Source: Mycobacterium deserti (lineage in GTDB: Bacteria; Actinomycetota; Actinomycetes; Mycobacteriales; Mycobacteriaceae). From it: a DNA stretch of 64,000 nucleotides. The stretch covers positions 124,001-188,000 of the forward strand of contig NZ_JAODWD010000007.1 of NCBI RefSeq assembly GCF_025345615.1, written 5' to 3'. The notes under the pieces were generated by a model. That model had not been told where the DNA came from. It did not search any database and was given only the letters and a program-made list of their open reading frames with translations. The position numbers and the translations under genes are program-made. This document shows, one piece after another, positions 24,093 through 32,478 of this stretch; the first letter of the stretch is position 1, and the number at the start of each line of letters is the position of its first letter.

Positions 24093-24928
24093 GAGGCGGC
24101 CTCCAGCCAGTGCTCAGGAATCTCGGTTTGGATGACGTCGGCGGTGGTTCCGGTGTAGCCGTCCCACAAGTCGGACATGGTGAACCGCACGACGTAGAAC
24201 CATTCCGGCACGGCACCGGGCCGATCCCAGGTTTCGTCTTCTGCGGCCGGGCTCTCGTAGGCGACAGTCGCGATCTCGCCCGTGGCGCCGCGCACGTATT
24301 CCGGTGTGCGCGTATAGAAGATAACGGGAAGCTCGCGCACCACCACCGCGTCGCCGACTGTGAATTTCGGTTCGCCTGCCTGGCCGGCATACACCTGCGG
24401 GTCGCCCTTGCCGACGGCGTGCTTGTGGTGGGCGTTGCGTTTGACGTCGGCGCCGTCGCCTTCGGACTTCGGTCTGGCCTCCAGCTTCTTGCCGTCGAGG
24501 CCGCCCTCGTATCGGGCCTTGACCTCGGCCATCCGTTCACTCAGCTCGGTCAGGCCGATGTGGTGCTTTTCCACCAGGACTCTTGCGACGGCGAGCAACC
24601 AGCGGCCGTAGTACGGCAACCCCAGGTACTCGGCCCTGCCGACGTCGACGTTGCCGATCCGGCGCCGTTCCTCCGAGAGCCAGATCCCCCGCCACGCCAG
24701 AACCTCGCAGATCACATACGTCATGTGCTCCCAATATTCGTACTGCTTGTTCTCGTACTTCATCGGCGCATCGGGCTCACCGCCCACGTCGTGGACCGGT
24801 TTGAGGTAGGCGGTGATGCGTTCGTGGTCGAGAAGGTCGGGGGTTGGTGCGTCGGGTAACTCGGGGTAGGCCGACTTCAGCCGGGCCACCAGTTCGAGTT
24901 GTGCCGCACGCTCGGCCGCCGTGGTCAT
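24089..24928 (-). CDS. Fused beta-alpha subunit of a thiocyanate hydrolase-like enzyme (nitrile hydratase beta-type)
   Basis: 279 residues. The N-terminal ~150 residues (VHDVGGEPDAP, CEVLAWRGIWLSEERRR, GLPYYGRWLLAVARVLV) match ScnB, the beta subunit of thiocyanate hydrolase. The C-terminal ~110 residues (GEPKFTVGDAVVVRELP, RGATGEIATVAYESPAAEDE) match ScnA, the SH3-like alpha subunit. In Thiobacillus these are separate proteins; here they form one chain, as in nitrile hydratase beta. AAAGGACG lies ~8 bases before ATG 24928. First gene of a three-gene, fully coupled operon. Confidence 0.78.
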   Translation of the reverse strand: MTTAAERAAQLELVARLKSAYPELPDAPTPDLLDHERITAYLKPVHDVGGEPDAPMKYENKQYEYWEHMTYVICEVLAWRGIWLSEERRRIGNVDVGRAEYLGLPYYGRWLLAVARVLVEKHHIGLTELSERMAEVKARYEGGLDGKKLEARPKSEGDGADVKRNAHHKHAVGKGDPQVYAGQAGEPKFTVGDAVVVRELPVIFYTRTPEYVRGATGEIATVAYESPAAEDETWDRPGAVPEWFYVVRFTMSDLWDGYTGTTADVIQTEIPEHWLEAAS

Positions 24929-25264
24929 CGAGACGTCCTTTCGTTCGGGGTTGCCGGTCGCAAAACGCATGGCGCAACGACGCGGGCGCAGTGCTCAGCG
25001 AATGGCGATTGCGGCCGGAATTCAGCAACGCCGTCGGCAGTGACAGCCCTGCGGGTCATCGACACCTCCACGGTGGACCAGCCGACCAGGATGAGCGGAG
25101 CTTAACTCCGGCGATCTTCACCTGTAGGGAAATCGGCGAAGTCTGTTGCGCAGCAAAATGTCTGCGCGACGTCGAGCGGGCGGTCGCCGGGTCGAGTTCA
25201 CTGCGCACGGTCTCACGGCGTGTGGGTTGCCGGTATGAGACGCAGCGCAGGTCACAATGGATAG
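24929..25264. other. Divergent intergenic region between the cobalt-enzyme operon and the FUSC gene
   Basis: 336 bases without a convincing gene. It must hold the promoters of both operons. For the FUSC gene, CACAAT ends 6 bases before GTG 25265 and could be the -10 of a leaderless transcript. GCGCAG/CTGCGC (25148-25153 and 25162-25167) is a short inverted repeat that could be an operator. I saw no cobalamin or other riboswitch core. Confidence 0.5.
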
Positions 25265-27253
25265 GTGATCACCGGCAGCCGGGTGTTGGACACCGTGCGC
25301 CTGACCACGCCGGATTTCGGCGCGGTGGTCCGAAGCTGCGCCGGGATGGTGGCGATGGCCGCGCTCGCGTTGGCATGGGACTCCGCGACCGCGGCGGTAT
25401 GGGCGGCCGGTGCAGGCGCGATAGCAGGTGCCATCGGACTGCAGGACAGCCCCGGTGGACGCGTGCCGTTGGTGATCGCGGTGTCGGGGCAGATGGCGGC
25501 TGCCGTTCTCCTCGGAGCGCTGACCTCGCCACACGATCTCGTGTTCATCGGTGTGGTTGCGGCGTGGTGTTTTGCCGCCGGGTTGCAGTGGGCGCTGGGC
25601 AGTCACGCCGGACTGGTCGCCGCGGGAGCGGGCGCACTGCTGGTGGTGTCGCCGCCCGTCGCGACTTCGGTGTCGTCGATCGTCGTGGCGGCGGCGTTGA
25701 CCTTCGCTGCGGGTTGTGTGCAGGCCACGTTGATCGCGGTGTGGCCGCCGCACCGGTGGCGCCTGCAGCGCGACGTGTTGACGCGGGCCTACCGGTCCCT
25801 GGCCGCCGACGCCCGCCGGGTCGCCTCCGACCGTGATGCGTCGATCGACTCGGCACCGATGTCGTTTCTGCGTGACGTGTTCGTCGACAGCCAGGCGACG
25901 CGGCGCCCCAAGGCTTATCACGGCGGCCACCGGCTGCCCGAGCGAATCGCCGCAGTGCTGCACACGCTCGGCGAAGCGCGCGATGCGGCGAACGACGGTG
26001 TCGCACAGGTGTTGACCGCGGCGGGCACCCTCCTCGACGCGATTGCCGCCCACCACCCAACGGCGCGACGCGACGCGCAGCAGGCGGTCGAGGCGCTGGA
26101 TTCCGCGGTCGCATCGACCTCTGGTCCGAATGCCGAGACAGCGCAACGTTTTTCGAGGCTTCTACACGAAGCCGCGGAGTCGAGATTTCCCGATCTGCGA
26201 CGCCCCGACGTCATCAGCGGCCTTGGAGCCGCCGCCGCGGAGGTGCGCGGCCACCTGACGTCGACGTCGCCGATTCTGCGCCACGCGATCCGGCTGTCGA
26301 CGGCCACTGCATTGGGCGTAGCCGCCGACAGATTGGCGCCCGTGCAGCACGGGTATTGGATCGCGCTGGTCGTGTTGCTTGTTCTGCGTCCGGAGACGTC
26401 GCACACCTATACCCGGTGCGTCGGTCGGCTCGGCGGCATCGCCGCAGGCGTCGTGCTCGCGTCACTGATCGCGACCGTGTTGAACCCGACTGGCGTCGCC
26501 GCGGCGGTGCTTGCTGGGCTGTTCCTCACCGCCACGTACACGGTGACCCGGTACGGCTACGTCGCGGTAAGTGGGGCACTCGCAGCGGCCGTCGACTTCC
26601 TGCTCGGCATCGACGCCGCCGCATCCGGCGCGACCATGGAAGACCGGCTGTTCGCCGTCGTGGTGGGCGGCGGGCTCGCCGTCGTCGTGCACGTGGTGCT
26701 GCCCGATGACGCCCTGACCCGGCTGCAGCAGCGGGCCGGCGAGCTACTCAAGACCGAAGTGGATTACGCGGCAACGGTGATCAAGGCATTCATCAGGGAG
26801 CTCGACCAGCCGGCCGACGCGTTGTCGGCGGCGTGGCAGCGGGCTTTTCGGGCGCGCGCGGCGTTCGAAGCGGTTTCGGGGGCAACGCGCATGGAATCCC
26901 GCGAGCTCCGCAGATGGGTTCGGTCGTACCGCGCGGCGCTGAACGCGGTAACCAGCGCCTGCACCGCGCTGGAAAGCAATCTGCCGTCGCAGCCGCGGGT
27001 GGCGCTGACTCCCGAGTTCGTGGCGGCGGTCGAGGATTACGTCGATGCGCTGCGCGGCGCGCCACCCAACCCGGCCGCCCCGTGGACCGTCGACCTCGCG
27101 GCGCTGACGACCGCCAATCAGCAGGTGCGCGAGCAGAGCGCCCGGCTCGCAGAAGACAACAGTGCGACGCGCGTGCTGGTGGCCGAAGTCGCGGCGATTA
27201 CCCGCAGCCTGTCCAGCATCGCGACTACCCGCGAGCCCAGCGCGGCTGAATGA
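25265..27253 (+). CDS. FUSC-family (fusaric acid resistance-like) membrane protein
   Basis: 662 residues. There are two blocks of about five to six membrane helices (residues ~20-165 and ~345-480), each followed by a large helical cytosolic region. This is the FUSC/aromatic acid exporter (YccS/AaeB-like) plan. The second block contains VLLVLRPETSHTYTRCVGRLGG, close to the conserved family loop. It probably exports aromatic acids or other organic anions, but the substrate is unknown. GTG 25265 appears leaderless. The last 29 bases overlap the convergent thioesterase gene. Confidence 0.75.
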   Translation: MITGSRVLDTVRLTTPDFGAVVRSCAGMVAMAALALAWDSATAAVWAAGAGAIAGAIGLQDSPGGRVPLVIAVSGQMAAAVLLGALTSPHDLVFIGVVAAWCFAAGLQWALGSHAGLVAAGAGALLVVSPPVATSVSSIVVAAALTFAAGCVQATLIAVWPPHRWRLQRDVLTRAYRSLAADARRVASDRDASIDSAPMSFLRDVFVDSQATRRPKAYHGGHRLPERIAAVLHTLGEARDAANDGVAQVLTAAGTLLDAIAAHHPTARRDAQQAVEALDSAVASTSGPNAETAQRFSRLLHEAAESRFPDLRRPDVISGLGAAAAEVRGHLTSTSPILRHAIRLSTATALGVAADRLAPVQHGYWIALVVLLVLRPETSHTYTRCVGRLGGIAAGVVLASLIATVLNPTGVAAAVLAGLFLTATYTVTRYGYVAVSGALAAAVDFLLGIDAAASGATMEDRLFAVVVGGGLAVVVHVVLPDDALTRLQQRAGELLKTEVDYAATVIKAFIRELDQPADALSAAWQRAFRARAAFEAVSGATRMESRELRRWVRSYRAALNAVTSACTALESNLPSQPRVALTPEFVAAVEDYVDALRGAPPNPAAPWTVDLAALTTANQQVREQSARLAEDNSATRVLVAEVAAITRSLSSIATTREPSAAE

Positions 27254-27860
27254 ACACGCCTTCGGCTTCGACGGTGACACCGTCTTCGTCGGCCAGGTGG
27301 CCCACCGCGTAGGCCTTGATTCCGTCGGTTCGGGTGATCGCGGCTTCGGCGTGCAGGCGCCCGAGACGGGTCGTACGCAGGTAGCGCAAGGTGATCGTGC
27401 CGGTGAAGCGCGGAGTGTCGGCGTGGGCCGCCACTTCGCCGAGCACATGGTCGAGGATCAGCGCGGCGACACCGCCGTGCACGTGACCGGGCGGGCCTTC
27501 GTAGGCGGCGCCGAGGTGAAAGTCGGTGAACACCCTCCCGCGGGCGTCCTCGAGGTCGCGCTCGATCGTCAACGGCGGAGCTATCGGATTGCGCACGCCG
27601 ATCACCGGATTGCCCCACGCCAGGCTGTCGCCGCCCGTCGTGTAGCGCACGCCGAACGCGCCGTCGATCTGCCGCGACCTCAAACGGGCTGTTGCGGCGT
27701 CGATTTCGGCTCTCACCGCGGCCACGGTGTCGGCATCCATCTCCGTTCGGATCGTCGCGTCGACCAGCTCACGCACCGAGTCGGCCAGCGGCTGGTACAC
27801 GGCACGCATCCGGTCGACTTCGGCCGAGGGGACATCGCCGATGTCGGTGAACTCCACCAC
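27225..27860 (-). CDS. PaaI-type hotdog acyl-CoA thioesterase under a KstR-type box
   Basis: 211 residues from GTG 27860 (GTG 27857 equally possible). The C-terminal hotdog domain has GPPGHVHGGVAALILDHVLGE, with the H-G-G-x(8)-D active-site pattern of PaaI/YbaW-like thioesterases, followed by strands TITLRYLRTTRLG. An N-terminal ~100-residue extension is unassigned. Hydrolysis of an acyl- or aryl-CoA is expected. A near-perfect KstR operator lies 8 bases upstream of the start, so induction during sterol catabolism is inferred. Confidence 0.78.
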   Translation of the reverse strand: MVEFTDIGDVPSAEVDRMRAVYQPLADSVRELVDATIRTEMDADTVAAVRAEIDAATARLRSRQIDGAFGVRYTTGGDSLAWGNPVIGVRNPIAPPLTIERDLEDARGRVFTDFHLGAAYEGPPGHVHGGVAALILDHVLGEVAAHADTPRFTGTITLRYLRTTRLGRLHAEAAITRTDGIKAYAVGHLADEDGVTVEAEGVFIQPRWARG

Positions 27861-27867
27861 GGGAGAA

Positions 27868-27883
27868 CTAGAACACGTTCTAG
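27868..27883. promoter_or_regulatory. KstR operator upstream of the thioesterase
   Basis: CTAGAACACGTTCTAG has perfect 7-base inverted arms (CTAGAAC/GTTCTAG) around AC and contains TnnAACnnGTTnTA without mismatch. Its position 8 bases from the start codon means a bound repressor would cover the initiation region. Confidence 0.72.
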
Positions 27884-27907
27884 CGCGGGTTGTCGAGTCA
27901 CTAAGGG

Positions 27908-28543
27908 CTACGCGCCTGAGGTGATCCGCTCGGCTGCGGAGGCGAAGCCCAGCCAGGTGTGTCGGTTGCCCGCCCAGCACCAGCCGACCTTGGGTGCGTC
28001 GCGGTTCATGCGGCCATCGCGTCCGGTGCCGTTGCTGATCCACAGCGCGGGGGTCCTGGAGTCGAGGGCGCCGCTGGGCTTGCGACGGCGTGACCCGATG
28101 GTCATGAAGCAGTGGTTGCGCTCGAGGACCTCGGGCCGGTGAAGTAGCCAGTGCAGACCTTCGGTGAGCGTCAACGGCGTTCGGCCGGCATCGACGATCG
28201 CGGGCAGCGCCTCGTCGGGACTCCAGTTCGCCATCGCATCACCGCGATCGGGGTGCCGCACCACGTAGACCGGGCCGTGCGGCGGCTGTGCGCCGGGGAT
28301 CGGCGTGAACTCGTCGACGTCGGACATGTCCGAGACGACGAATCCCTTCCTGCCGTTGACGACGATCAACGGGGCCAGTGTCGAGGCGGGCAGCAGATCG
28401 GGATGCACGACGAGCAAGCCGGCACCTTCGGGTGTCTGACGCACGGCCTCGGAGGTCAGTCCCGCGATCGCGTGGATACCGAGTTCGATGAGGGTGTCGG
28501 CTTGTCGGGCCAGGCTTGGCAGGGCGATGGTGGCGGTGGGCAC
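27908..28543 (-). CDS. DUF5701-like protein
   Basis: 211 residues from GTG 28543, where the conserved part begins (LARQADTLIELGIHAIAG). An upstream GTG at 28612 would add an atypical low-complexity stretch. The C-terminal motif KVGWCWAGNRHTWLGFASA is characteristic of this actinobacterial family of unknown function. There is no signal peptide or membrane helix. It ends 25 bases beyond the KstR-type box of the thioesterase gene, so both genes read leftward but are separated by that operator. Confidence 0.65.
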   Translation of the reverse strand: MPTATIALPSLARQADTLIELGIHAIAGLTSEAVRQTPEGAGLLVVHPDLLPASTLAPLIVVNGRKGFVVSDMSDVDEFTPIPGAQPPHGPVYVVRHPDRGDAMANWSPDEALPAIVDAGRTPLTLTEGLHWLLHRPEVLERNHCFMTIGSRRRKPSGALDSRTPALWISNGTGRDGRMNRDAPKVGWCWAGNRHTWLGFASAAERITSGA

Positions 28544-28675
28544 GGAGGCACAACGAGGACGGCAGGCCGCCGGTTCCGCATCCGCACCCGCCCCGCGAGC
28601 GGCGCGCATCACAACCGCCGTACATCCCGTATTAGAACACCTAACTACTCGTGGTCATCTGTACACGAAGTGGCA

Positions 28676-28681
28676 TACGCT
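28676..28681 (+). promoter_or_regulatory. -10 box for tetR at 28688
   Basis: TACGCT (TANNNT) ends 6 bases before ATG 28688 with no Shine-Dalgarno present, so a leaderless mRNA is predicted. Confidence 0.4.
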
Positions 28682-28687
28682 GCTGGC

Positions 28688-29278
28688 ATGGCAGCCCGCG
28701 CCCACAGCGTTGATCCCCGCGCCGAGCGGGTCCGCAGCCGTATTCGTGACGCGGCGCTGGCCCTCGCCCACGAGCGCCCGGTTGATCAACTGACCGTCAG
28801 GGACGTCGTCGACCGCGCGGGTGTCAGCCGCCAAGCCTTCTACCAGCACTTCACCGACCGGGACGATGCCGTCGCGGCCGCGTTCGGCACGGCATTCGCC
28901 GCGGCGACAGTAGACATCGGCGGCCACGCGCCCGCCCGCATCCTTCGGTTGTTCGACTTCGCGGCCGAGCACCGCGCGATGTACCGCAACGTTGTGCCGA
29001 GCACCGTGACCCAGCGCGTCGTGTCCGCGTTTCGGGCCGAACTGCTTCCGGCGTGCGAAGAGTTGGCGGCCGCTGCGAAGCCGTCCGTCACGACGATCGC
29101 GGGCGTGGCGCCGGAGTCGGTCACCCGCTTCCTGGTCGGCGGATTCACCGAAGTCCTCCGGTCCTGGATGGAAGACCCCGATTCGACCGACCTCAACGGC
29201 CGGGCGCGCGCGGCACTCGACACCGTCGCCGCCTTGCTCGGCGTGGCCACACCTTCGAAAGGCTCCCACCATGGGTAG
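28688..29278 (+). CDS. TetR family regulator of the adjacent permease
   Basis: 196 residues. An N-terminal helix-turn-helix is contained in LTVRDVVDRAGVSRQAFYQH (residues ~37-56). The C-terminal helical domain would bind a ligand. The frame is open far upstream, but ATG 28688 fits both the family length and the -10 box. It overlaps the permease gene by 8 bases, so regulator and transporter form one operon and the regulator probably represses it in response to an exported compound. Confidence 0.85.
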   Translation: MAARAHSVDPRAERVRSRIRDAALALAHERPVDQLTVRDVVDRAGVSRQAFYQHFTDRDDAVAAAFGTAFAAATVDIGGHAPARILRLFDFAAEHRAMYRNVVPSTVTQRVVSAFRAELLPACEELAAAAKPSVTTIAGVAPESVTRFLVGGFTEVLRSWMEDPDSTDLNGRARAALDTVAALLGVATPSKGSHHG

Positions 29279-30332
29279 GCATCACGTTCCGGAGCGACCG
29301 CGCGTCGGGGACCCGGCGGCCGTCCGCAACACCGCACTGGCGCTGGTCGGCCTGGCCTTGGTCGTCGTCGCGATGATCGCGAGTTATTCCGGCGCATTCG
29401 CCAAGCCGACGCTGCATCACCTGACCGTCGCGGTGGCGGCGCCGCCGCAGGTGGCGAACGGCCTCCGCGGCCAGGATGGGCTGGCCATCACCGAGGTCGG
29501 GGACGCTGCGACCGCCCGCACTCAGGTCTACGAGCGGGCGACCGATGCTGCATTCGCCGTCGACCCGACCGGTGCGATGAAGATCTTCGTCGCAGGAGGT
29601 GGCGGGCGCAGCGTGGCGGCCGCGGCCGAGACGGTCGGGCGGGCGGTTGCCGCAAAGTCCGGCTTGCGCGCCACCGTCGAGGACGTCGCGCCCGTGTCCG
29701 CAGCGGACCCGTCTGGGACCGTCGAGTTCTACGCCGTCATATTCATCTCGATCGGCGCCTCCGTCGGAGCCACCGTGCTGGGCCGCTTCATGGGCACCGT
29801 CCGTACGCCCGCGATCCTGGGGCTGCGCACGGTGACGCTCGCCGGCTACTCGGCGCTGCTGGCCGGCGGGGTGACGCTCTACGTCGACGTGATCCTCGGC
29901 GCACTGGTGGGCCACGGCTGGCAGGTCTTCGGTGCCCTGAGGCTCTATGCCATGGCGGTTGCCGGCGCGATCACCGGTACTGCGGCGGCATTCGGCACCG
30001 GCGTCTCGCTGGCGCTGACGCTGTTTCTCGTCATCGTCGGCAACGCTGCCGCGGCGGGCCCGGTGGGCCGGCCGTTGCTCTCCGGTTTCTACTCGACGTT
30101 CAGCACGATCGTGCCGCAGGGCTCGGGTGTCTCGCTGTTGCGCAGCGTCGTCTACTTCGGCGGCAACGGCGCGGCGACATCACTGCTCACGCTCGTGCTG
30201 TGGGCCGCGGCGGGCTGTCTGCTCGCAATCGTCGCGACGGCCGCGCGGGTGAATTATCGTGCCGGGCATGAGCGTTTCCCTCGGCGACGCCGAGCCCTAC
30301 TACGACCTCGGCTCTTACCGTCGGCCGACTGA
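29271..30332 (+). CDS. ABC-2/YhgE-like membrane permease
   Basis: 353 residues. One N-terminal helix (~20-42) precedes an extracytoplasmic domain of ~110 residues (strand-helix repeats, AVDPTGAMKIFVAGGGG), then about five helices between ~150 and 330, and an Arg-rich tail. This is the topology of YhgE/Pip and DUF3533-type ABC-2 permeases, which lack their own ATPase gene here. Lipid, peptide or drug export is possible. The final 65 bases lie inside the start of the next gene, an unusually long same-strand overlap. Confidence 0.65.
   Translation: MGRHHVPERPRVGDPAAVRNTALALVGLALVVVAMIASYSGAFAKPTLHHLTVAVAAPPQVANGLRGQDGLAITEVGDAATARTQVYERATDAAFAVDPTGAMKIFVAGGGGRSVAAAAETVGRAVAAKSGLRATVEDVAPVSAADPSGTVEFYAVIFISIGASVGATVLGRFMGTVRTPAILGLRTVTLAGYSALLAGGVTLYVDVILGALVGHGWQVFGALRLYAMAVAGAITGTAAAFGTGVSLALTLFLVIVGNAAAAGPVGRPLLSGFYSTFSTIVPQGSGVSLLRSVVYFGGNGAATSLLTLVLWAAAGCLLAIVATAARVNYRAGHERFPRRRRALLRPRLLPSAD
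30255..30260 (+). promoter_or_regulatory. -10 box inside the permease gene driving the TPR gene
   Basis: TATCGT (TANNNT) ends 7 bases before ATG 30268, inside the coding end of the permease gene. It predicts an independent leaderless transcript for the TPR protein. Confidence 0.4.
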
Positions 30333-31944
30333 GACACCAACGCCCGCGGCGCAGATGTGGTTCGACCGCGGCATGGTGTGGTCCTACGCGTTCAACCACG
30401 AAGAGGCGATCCGGTGCTTCGACCGGGCACTCGAAATCGACCCCGACATGGCCATCGCCCGGTGGGGTGTGGCATACGCCGTCGGGCCCAACTACAACAA
30501 GACGTGGGAGGCGTTCGATCCCGTCGACATGGCCGCGTCGCTGGCGCGCGCCCGGATGGAGCTCGGACTGGCCGCATCGAGCCGGGGTTCTGCGGTCGAG
30601 TTCGGCTTGATCGAGGCGTTGCAGACCCGCTTCCCCACTGATGACCCGAACGACACCGAGGCGCTCGATGCGGGCGCCGCCGCCTACGCCGACGCGATGG
30701 CCGCACTGGCCAAGGCGTACCCCGACGACATCGATGTCCTTGCGCTGGCCGCGGATGCGCTGGTCAACCTGACCGCGTGGGCGCTGTGGGACACCAGTAC
30801 CGGCGAACCGGCGCCGAACTCGCGCGTCGTGGAGGCCAAGAAGATCCTCGATGACGCGCTGGCCACCCCTGTGGGTCGCGAGCACCCCGGCATCCTGCAC
30901 CTGTACGTCCACACGATGGAGATGTCGGCGAGCCCGCAGGATGCACTGCCCGCGGCGGACCTGCTGCGCGGGCTGGTGCCCGACGCCGGGCATCTGCAAC
31001 ACATGCCCAGTCACATCGACGTGCTGTGCGGCAACTACCGCGACTCCGTGGTGTCCAATCAAGCTGCGGTATCGGTGGATCGACGCTTCGTCGAACGCGA
31101 GGGGCCGTTGAACTTCTACTCCCTCTATCGAGCGCACAACCTGCATTTCATCGTGTACTCGGCCATGTTCGAGGGCAACTCGCGCGCCGCCTTCGCGGCC
31201 GCCGAGGAATTGGCCGACCAGCTCACCCCGTCGATACTGGCCATCGAATCGCCGCCGATGGCCGATTGGTTGGAAGCGTTCGTACCGTTGCGAACCCACG
31301 TTCTCGTCAGGTTCGGCCGCTGGGACGAGTTGATCGCCCAACCGCTGCCGGCGGACCTCGACCTGTACTGCAGCACGGCCGCGACCGTCCACTACGGCCG
31401 CGGCGTGGCACACGCCGCCAAGGGCAACACGACGCAGGCTCGTGCCGAGCGAGACGCATTCACCGCGGCCTGTGCGCGTATTCCGGACACCCGGTACCTG
31501 TTCAACAACACCGTGGCGGACATCCTGGCGGTCGCCGGCTCAATGCTCGACGGTGAAATCGCCTATCGGACAGGTGATTACGACGGATCATTCGCGCATC
31601 TGCGGCGCGCCATCGAGCTCGACGACGCCCTGCCCTACGACGAACCGTGGGGCTGGATGCAGCCCACCCGGCACGCCTACGGCGCTTTACTGCTCGAGCA
31701 GGGGCACGTCGAGGAGGCCACGCAGGTGTACGCCGCGGACCTCGGGCTCGACCCCACACTGGCCCGGCCGTGCCAACACCCCGGCAATGTGTGGAGCCTG
31801 CACGGCTACCACGAATGCCTGCAGCGGCTTGGCCGCACCTCCGAGGCGGTGATCATCGGTCAGCAGCTGGCCCTCGCGCAGGCGCGCGCCGACGTACCGA
31901 TCAGGGCGTCATGTGCATGCCGGCTCGAGGCGGCTGGGGCCTGA
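30268..31944 (+). CDS. Tetratricopeptide-repeat protein
   Basis: 558 residues. The opening PYYDLGSYRRPTETP and WFDRGMVWSYAFNHEEAIRC begin a superhelix of TPR-like helix pairs. EEAIRCFDRALEIDPDMAIARW is followed by WGVAYAVGPNYNKTW, a recognisable variant of a widely distributed soluble family. Further helix pairs continue to the C-terminus (EEATQVYAADLGLDP). No enzyme domain or export signal is visible. It is probably a scaffold or an uncharacterised enzyme; its neighbours do not settle the role. The conserved N-terminus supports ATG 30268 despite overlap with the permease gene. Confidence 0.75.
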   Translation: MSVSLGDAEPYYDLGSYRRPTETPTPAAQMWFDRGMVWSYAFNHEEAIRCFDRALEIDPDMAIARWGVAYAVGPNYNKTWEAFDPVDMAASLARARMELGLAASSRGSAVEFGLIEALQTRFPTDDPNDTEALDAGAAAYADAMAALAKAYPDDIDVLALAADALVNLTAWALWDTSTGEPAPNSRVVEAKKILDDALATPVGREHPGILHLYVHTMEMSASPQDALPAADLLRGLVPDAGHLQHMPSHIDVLCGNYRDSVVSNQAAVSVDRRFVEREGPLNFYSLYRAHNLHFIVYSAMFEGNSRAAFAAAEELADQLTPSILAIESPPMADWLEAFVPLRTHVLVRFGRWDELIAQPLPADLDLYCSTAATVHYGRGVAHAAKGNTTQARAERDAFTAACARIPDTRYLFNNTVADILAVAGSMLDGEIAYRTGDYDGSFAHLRRAIELDDALPYDEPWGWMQPTRHAYGALLLEQGHVEEATQVYAADLGLDPTLARPCQHPGNVWSLHGYHECLQRLGRTSEAVIIGQQLALAQARADVPIRASCACRLEAAGA

Positions 31945-31985
31945 GGTAGTCGGCAGCACCGGCCGGGTGCGCGAACGGCGGTACG

Positions 31986-31991
31986 TAGACT
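31986..31991 (+). promoter_or_regulatory. -10 box for the deaminase-amylase operon
   Basis: TAGACT (TANNNT) ends 7 bases before ATG 31999, so a leaderless start is predicted. Confidence 0.4.
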
Positions 31992-31998
31992 GCGGCCA

Positions 31999-32478
31999 AT
32001 GGCGATCAACGACAGTGATCTTGAACGTCTCGGCCGTTGTGTCGAACTCGCGCGGGAAGCACTCGACGATGGCGACGAGCCTTTCGGCTCAGTCCTGGTC
32101 GACGGCAGCGGCGCCACGCTTTTCGAGGACCGCAACCGCGTCAAGGACGGCGACCACACCCGTCACCCCGAGTTCGCGATAGCTCGCTGGGCTGTCGAGA
32201 ACCTGACATCGGATCAGCGGTCACACGCGACGGTGTACACCTCGGGCGAACATTGCCCCATGTGTGCCGCGGGGCACGCGTGGGTGGGCCTCGGCCGCAT
32301 CGTTTATGCGGCCTCGTCGGCCCAGTTGAGCCAGTGGCTCACCGAGTGGGGAGCCCCGCCGCCGCCGGTCGCGCCGCTGCCGATCACCATGGTCGCGCCC
32401 CGCGTGGTCGCCGAGGGGCCGGCCGAGCAGTTCGCCGACGCGATGAAGGCGCTCTACGAAGCGAAGTTCAAGTCGTGA
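31999..32478 (+). CDS. CMP/dCMP-type nucleoside deaminase family protein
   Basis: 159 residues. Zinc-site residues are HPEFA (His-x-Glu) and the Cys-x-x-Cys in GEHCPMCAAGHAWVG, the two halves of the cytidine/guanine/tRNA-adenosine deaminase active site. The motif CPMC resembles guanine deaminase and TadA relatives. The substrate base cannot be assigned; the longer C-terminus makes tRNA editing less likely. It overlaps the GH13 gene by four bases (GTGA). Confidence 0.8.
   Translation: MAINDSDLERLGRCVELAREALDDGDEPFGSVLVDGSGATLFEDRNRVKDGDHTRHPEFAIARWAVENLTSDQRSHATVYTSGEHCPMCAAGHAWVGLGRIVYAASSAQLSQWLTEWGAPPPPVAPLPITMVAPRVVAEGPAEQFADAMKALYEAKFKS

Noticed and set aside
23388..24928. Plain nitrile hydratase beta/alpha assignment.
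   Set aside because: Kept only as the alternative: the Arg in CSCYPRP, the His-rich N-terminus and the long ScnC-like pattern fit thiocyanate hydrolase better.
24929..25264. Cobalamin or cobalt riboswitch controlling the cobalt-enzyme operon.
   Set aside because: I could not find a B12-box-like core or the NiCo fold in this interval; only a short inverted repeat is seen.
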